From MGR-bin208 sp043780275 (GTDB lineage: Bacteria > Bacteroidota > Bacteroidia > Chitinophagales > Chitinophagaceae), in contig JAYWCV010000303.1 in the NCBI GenBank assembly GCA_043780275.1, positions 1-16,188 of the forward strand: 16,188 nucleotides of DNA, read 5' to 3'. The notes beneath the pieces are model-generated. The model ran no database searches. It saw only the letters and a list, made by a program, of their open reading frames with translations, and was not told the DNA's origin. Position numbers and translations under genes: made by a program. Numbering within the stretch: position 1 is the first letter of the stretch; every line of letters starts with the position of its first letter. Positions 15,450 to 16,188 of this stretch are shown piece by piece.

Positions 15450-15839
15450 ATGATAACTCCTGAAATAGAATATATAGGAAAAGTAATTGTAAACTCTGCC
15501 TTCAAGATTCACAAAGAACTTGGGCCGGGCTTGCTGGAAAAAGTGTACGAGATTTGCTTGGCTCATGAAATAAGCAAAGAAGGGATAGAAGTCTTACGGC
15601 AGCTGGATATCCCCATAGTTTATGATGGAATTACTTTTAAAGAAGGGTTAAGATTAGATTTATTGGTAGGTAATGAAGTGATAGTAGAAGTAAAAGCAAT
15701 TGAATTAGTAAACCCGGTTTGGGAAGCGCAGATTCTAAGTCATCTTAAATTAACCGGTAAACAATTAGGGTTTCTAATTAATTTTAATGAACCACTAATA
15801 AAGAATGGAATAAGAAGATTTATCAATACAAAACCTTAG
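15450..15839 (+). CDS. GxxExxY protein (PD-(D/E)XK nuclease-like), intact
   Basis: 129 residues from ATG 15450. An in-frame GTG at 15432 is rejected because it lies in repeat sequence and adds only MAKKNK. The protein begins MITPEIEYIGKVIVNSAFKIHKELGPG, with the name motif Gly27-Glu30-Tyr33 in GLLEKVY. Nuclease-like features follow: Asp70 in LRLDLLV, Glu80-Val-Lys82 (the ExK motif) in VIVEVKAI, then AQILSHLKLTGKQLGFLINFN. All expected motifs and the usual length (about 125) are present, so it is likely functional, unlike its relative at 10005. The two differ clearly in sequence and are not a recent duplication. It is enclosed by family B repeats, and its TAG stop lies in the repeat motif CTTAGCG. 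The molecular role is not established. Confidence 0.9.
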   Translation: MITPEIEYIGKVIVNSAFKIHKELGPGLLEKVYEICLAHEISKEGIEVLRQLDIPIVYDGITFKEGLRLDLLVGNEVIVEVKAIELVNPVWEAQILSHLKLTGKQLGFLINFNEPLIKNGIRRFINTKP

Positions 15840-15850
15840 CGTTTTAGTGG
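15834..15850 (+). repeat. Family B right-arm fragment at the GxxExxY stop (B4)
   Basis: CCTTAGCGTTTTAGTGG matches the right arm of the neighbouring copy (CTTAGCG TTTTAGTAG, 15918-15933). It supplies the last bases and the TAG stop of the GxxExxY gene. Together with the fragment at 15399-15441 it makes the gene look inserted inside a repeat. Confidence 0.65.
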
Positions 15851-15858
15851 TAAAAAAA

Positions 15859-16090
15859 CACATAGCCACTAAGACACGAAGTCTCAAAGGAACACAAAGA
15901 AAGGTCTACATAAATGCTTAGCGTTTTAGTAGTTAAAAAACACATAGCCACTAAGACACGAAGTCTCAAAGGAACACAAAGAAAGGACTACATAAATGCT
16001 TAGCGTCTTTGCGCCTTTGTGGCCAAAAAAAACACATAGCCACTAAGACACGAAGTCTCAAAGTAGCACAAAGCAAACAGCTTAGTGCCC
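15859..16090 (+). repeat. Family B tandem copies B5, B6 and truncated B7
   Basis: CACATAGCCACTAAGACACG begins at 15859, 15941 and 16033 (spacings 82 and 92). Copies B5 and B6 differ at one base over the first 67. B6 has one extra 8-base unit in its right arm (CTTAGCGT CTTTGCGC CTTTGTGG, against CTTAGCGT TTTAGTAG in B5), which together with a longer A tract explains the period change. B7 is cut off after CTTAGTGCCC by a GC palindrome. No ORF is supported in this stretch. Confidence 0.9.
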
Positions 16091-16109
16091 CTGCCTGCCG
16101 GCAGCTACC
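16088..16109 (+). repeat. GC-rich palindrome bordering repeat B7
   Basis: CCTGCCTGCCGGCAG contains the perfect 10-base palindrome CTGCCGGCAG (16095-16104). It resembles short CTGCC-type palindromes dispersed in Bacteroidota genomes and marks the right edge of the repeat block. Confidence 0.55.
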
Positions 16110-16122
16110 GTTTGGACACATC

Positions 16123-16188
16123 TCATGTTGAATTTTTTGCCATTTTCCAGCCTTCGTAAATCATTTCAAATTTTTCTAACCCACGTTT
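16123..16188 (-). CDS. Probable 3' end of an unidentified gene (5' part outside window)
   Basis: On the minus strand an open frame enters from the window edge and ends at TGA (16123-16125) after 21 codons: KRGLEKFEMIYEGWKMAKNST. The mix of charged and aromatic residues looks like real coding sequence, and it would converge with the GxxExxY gene across the repeat block. It is too short to name a family, and chance cannot be excluded. Confidence 0.45.
   Translation of the reverse strand, partial: KRGLEKFEMIYEGWKMAKNST

Noticed and set aside
15287..15505. 72-codon minus-strand frame across repeats B2 and B3
   Set aside because: It consists mostly of repeat sequence and the nested palindrome, and overlaps the start of the GxxExxY gene.
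15859..16090. CRISPR-like array of direct repeats
   Set aside because: The units are 82-92 bases, nearly the whole unit is conserved, there are no unique spacers and no cas genes. They are interspersed hairpin repeats.

Overview
The window looks like a Bacteroidota chromosome, most likely of the Chitinophagaceae or close relatives. Supporting signs are ribosome binding sites that are A-rich rather than Shine-Dalgarno, candidate promoters of the TAnnTTTG type, low-to-moderate GC, a zinc-less ribosomal protein S4, a large secreted BNR/sortilin-like protein, and interspersed repeats with GxxExxY genes. This assignment rests on gene content and style, not on a search.

Layout. 1-2760 is the end of the ribosomal-protein alpha operon: rpsK (3' end only), rpsD, rpoA, rplQ, with a strong terminator. 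2820-4515 holds carA and aroQ, each followed by a perfect stem-loop. 4535-7078 (minus strand) encodes a secreted sortilin/BNR beta-propeller protein. 7134-7820 is a small secreted protein with MORN-like repeats. 7893-9515 is a compact three-gene unit: an SPFH/Band 7 membrane protein, a two-helix membrane protein with a PH-like tail, and an Arc-type DNA-binding protein.

From about 9600 the character changes to accessory DNA. A short ORF joins the first residues of a CHASE3-type sensor kinase to the second half of a response regulator, which looks like a deletion scar. It is followed by a frameshifted GxxExxY gene and a two-copy hairpin repeat (family A). A two-gene signalling unit comes next: a REC-GAF-PAS-PAS protein without a kinase domain, then a seven-helix GAF-PAS-PAS-HisKA_3-HATPase kinase. 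The kinase runs directly into a second repeat family (B), which surrounds and encloses a second, intact GxxExxY gene. The last 66 bases probably hold the 3' end of a minus-strand gene.

The most unusual part is the pairing of two GxxExxY (PD-(D/E)XK-like) genes with two hairpin-repeat families. The arms of both families are built from the same kind of 8-base unit (roughly CTYWGYGG and its complement). The repeats provide the stop codons of the kinase and of the second GxxExxY gene, and one copy contains a nested GC-rich palindrome. This could be a nuclease-repeat mobile or maintenance system. The structural facts are seen in the sequence; the function is inference.
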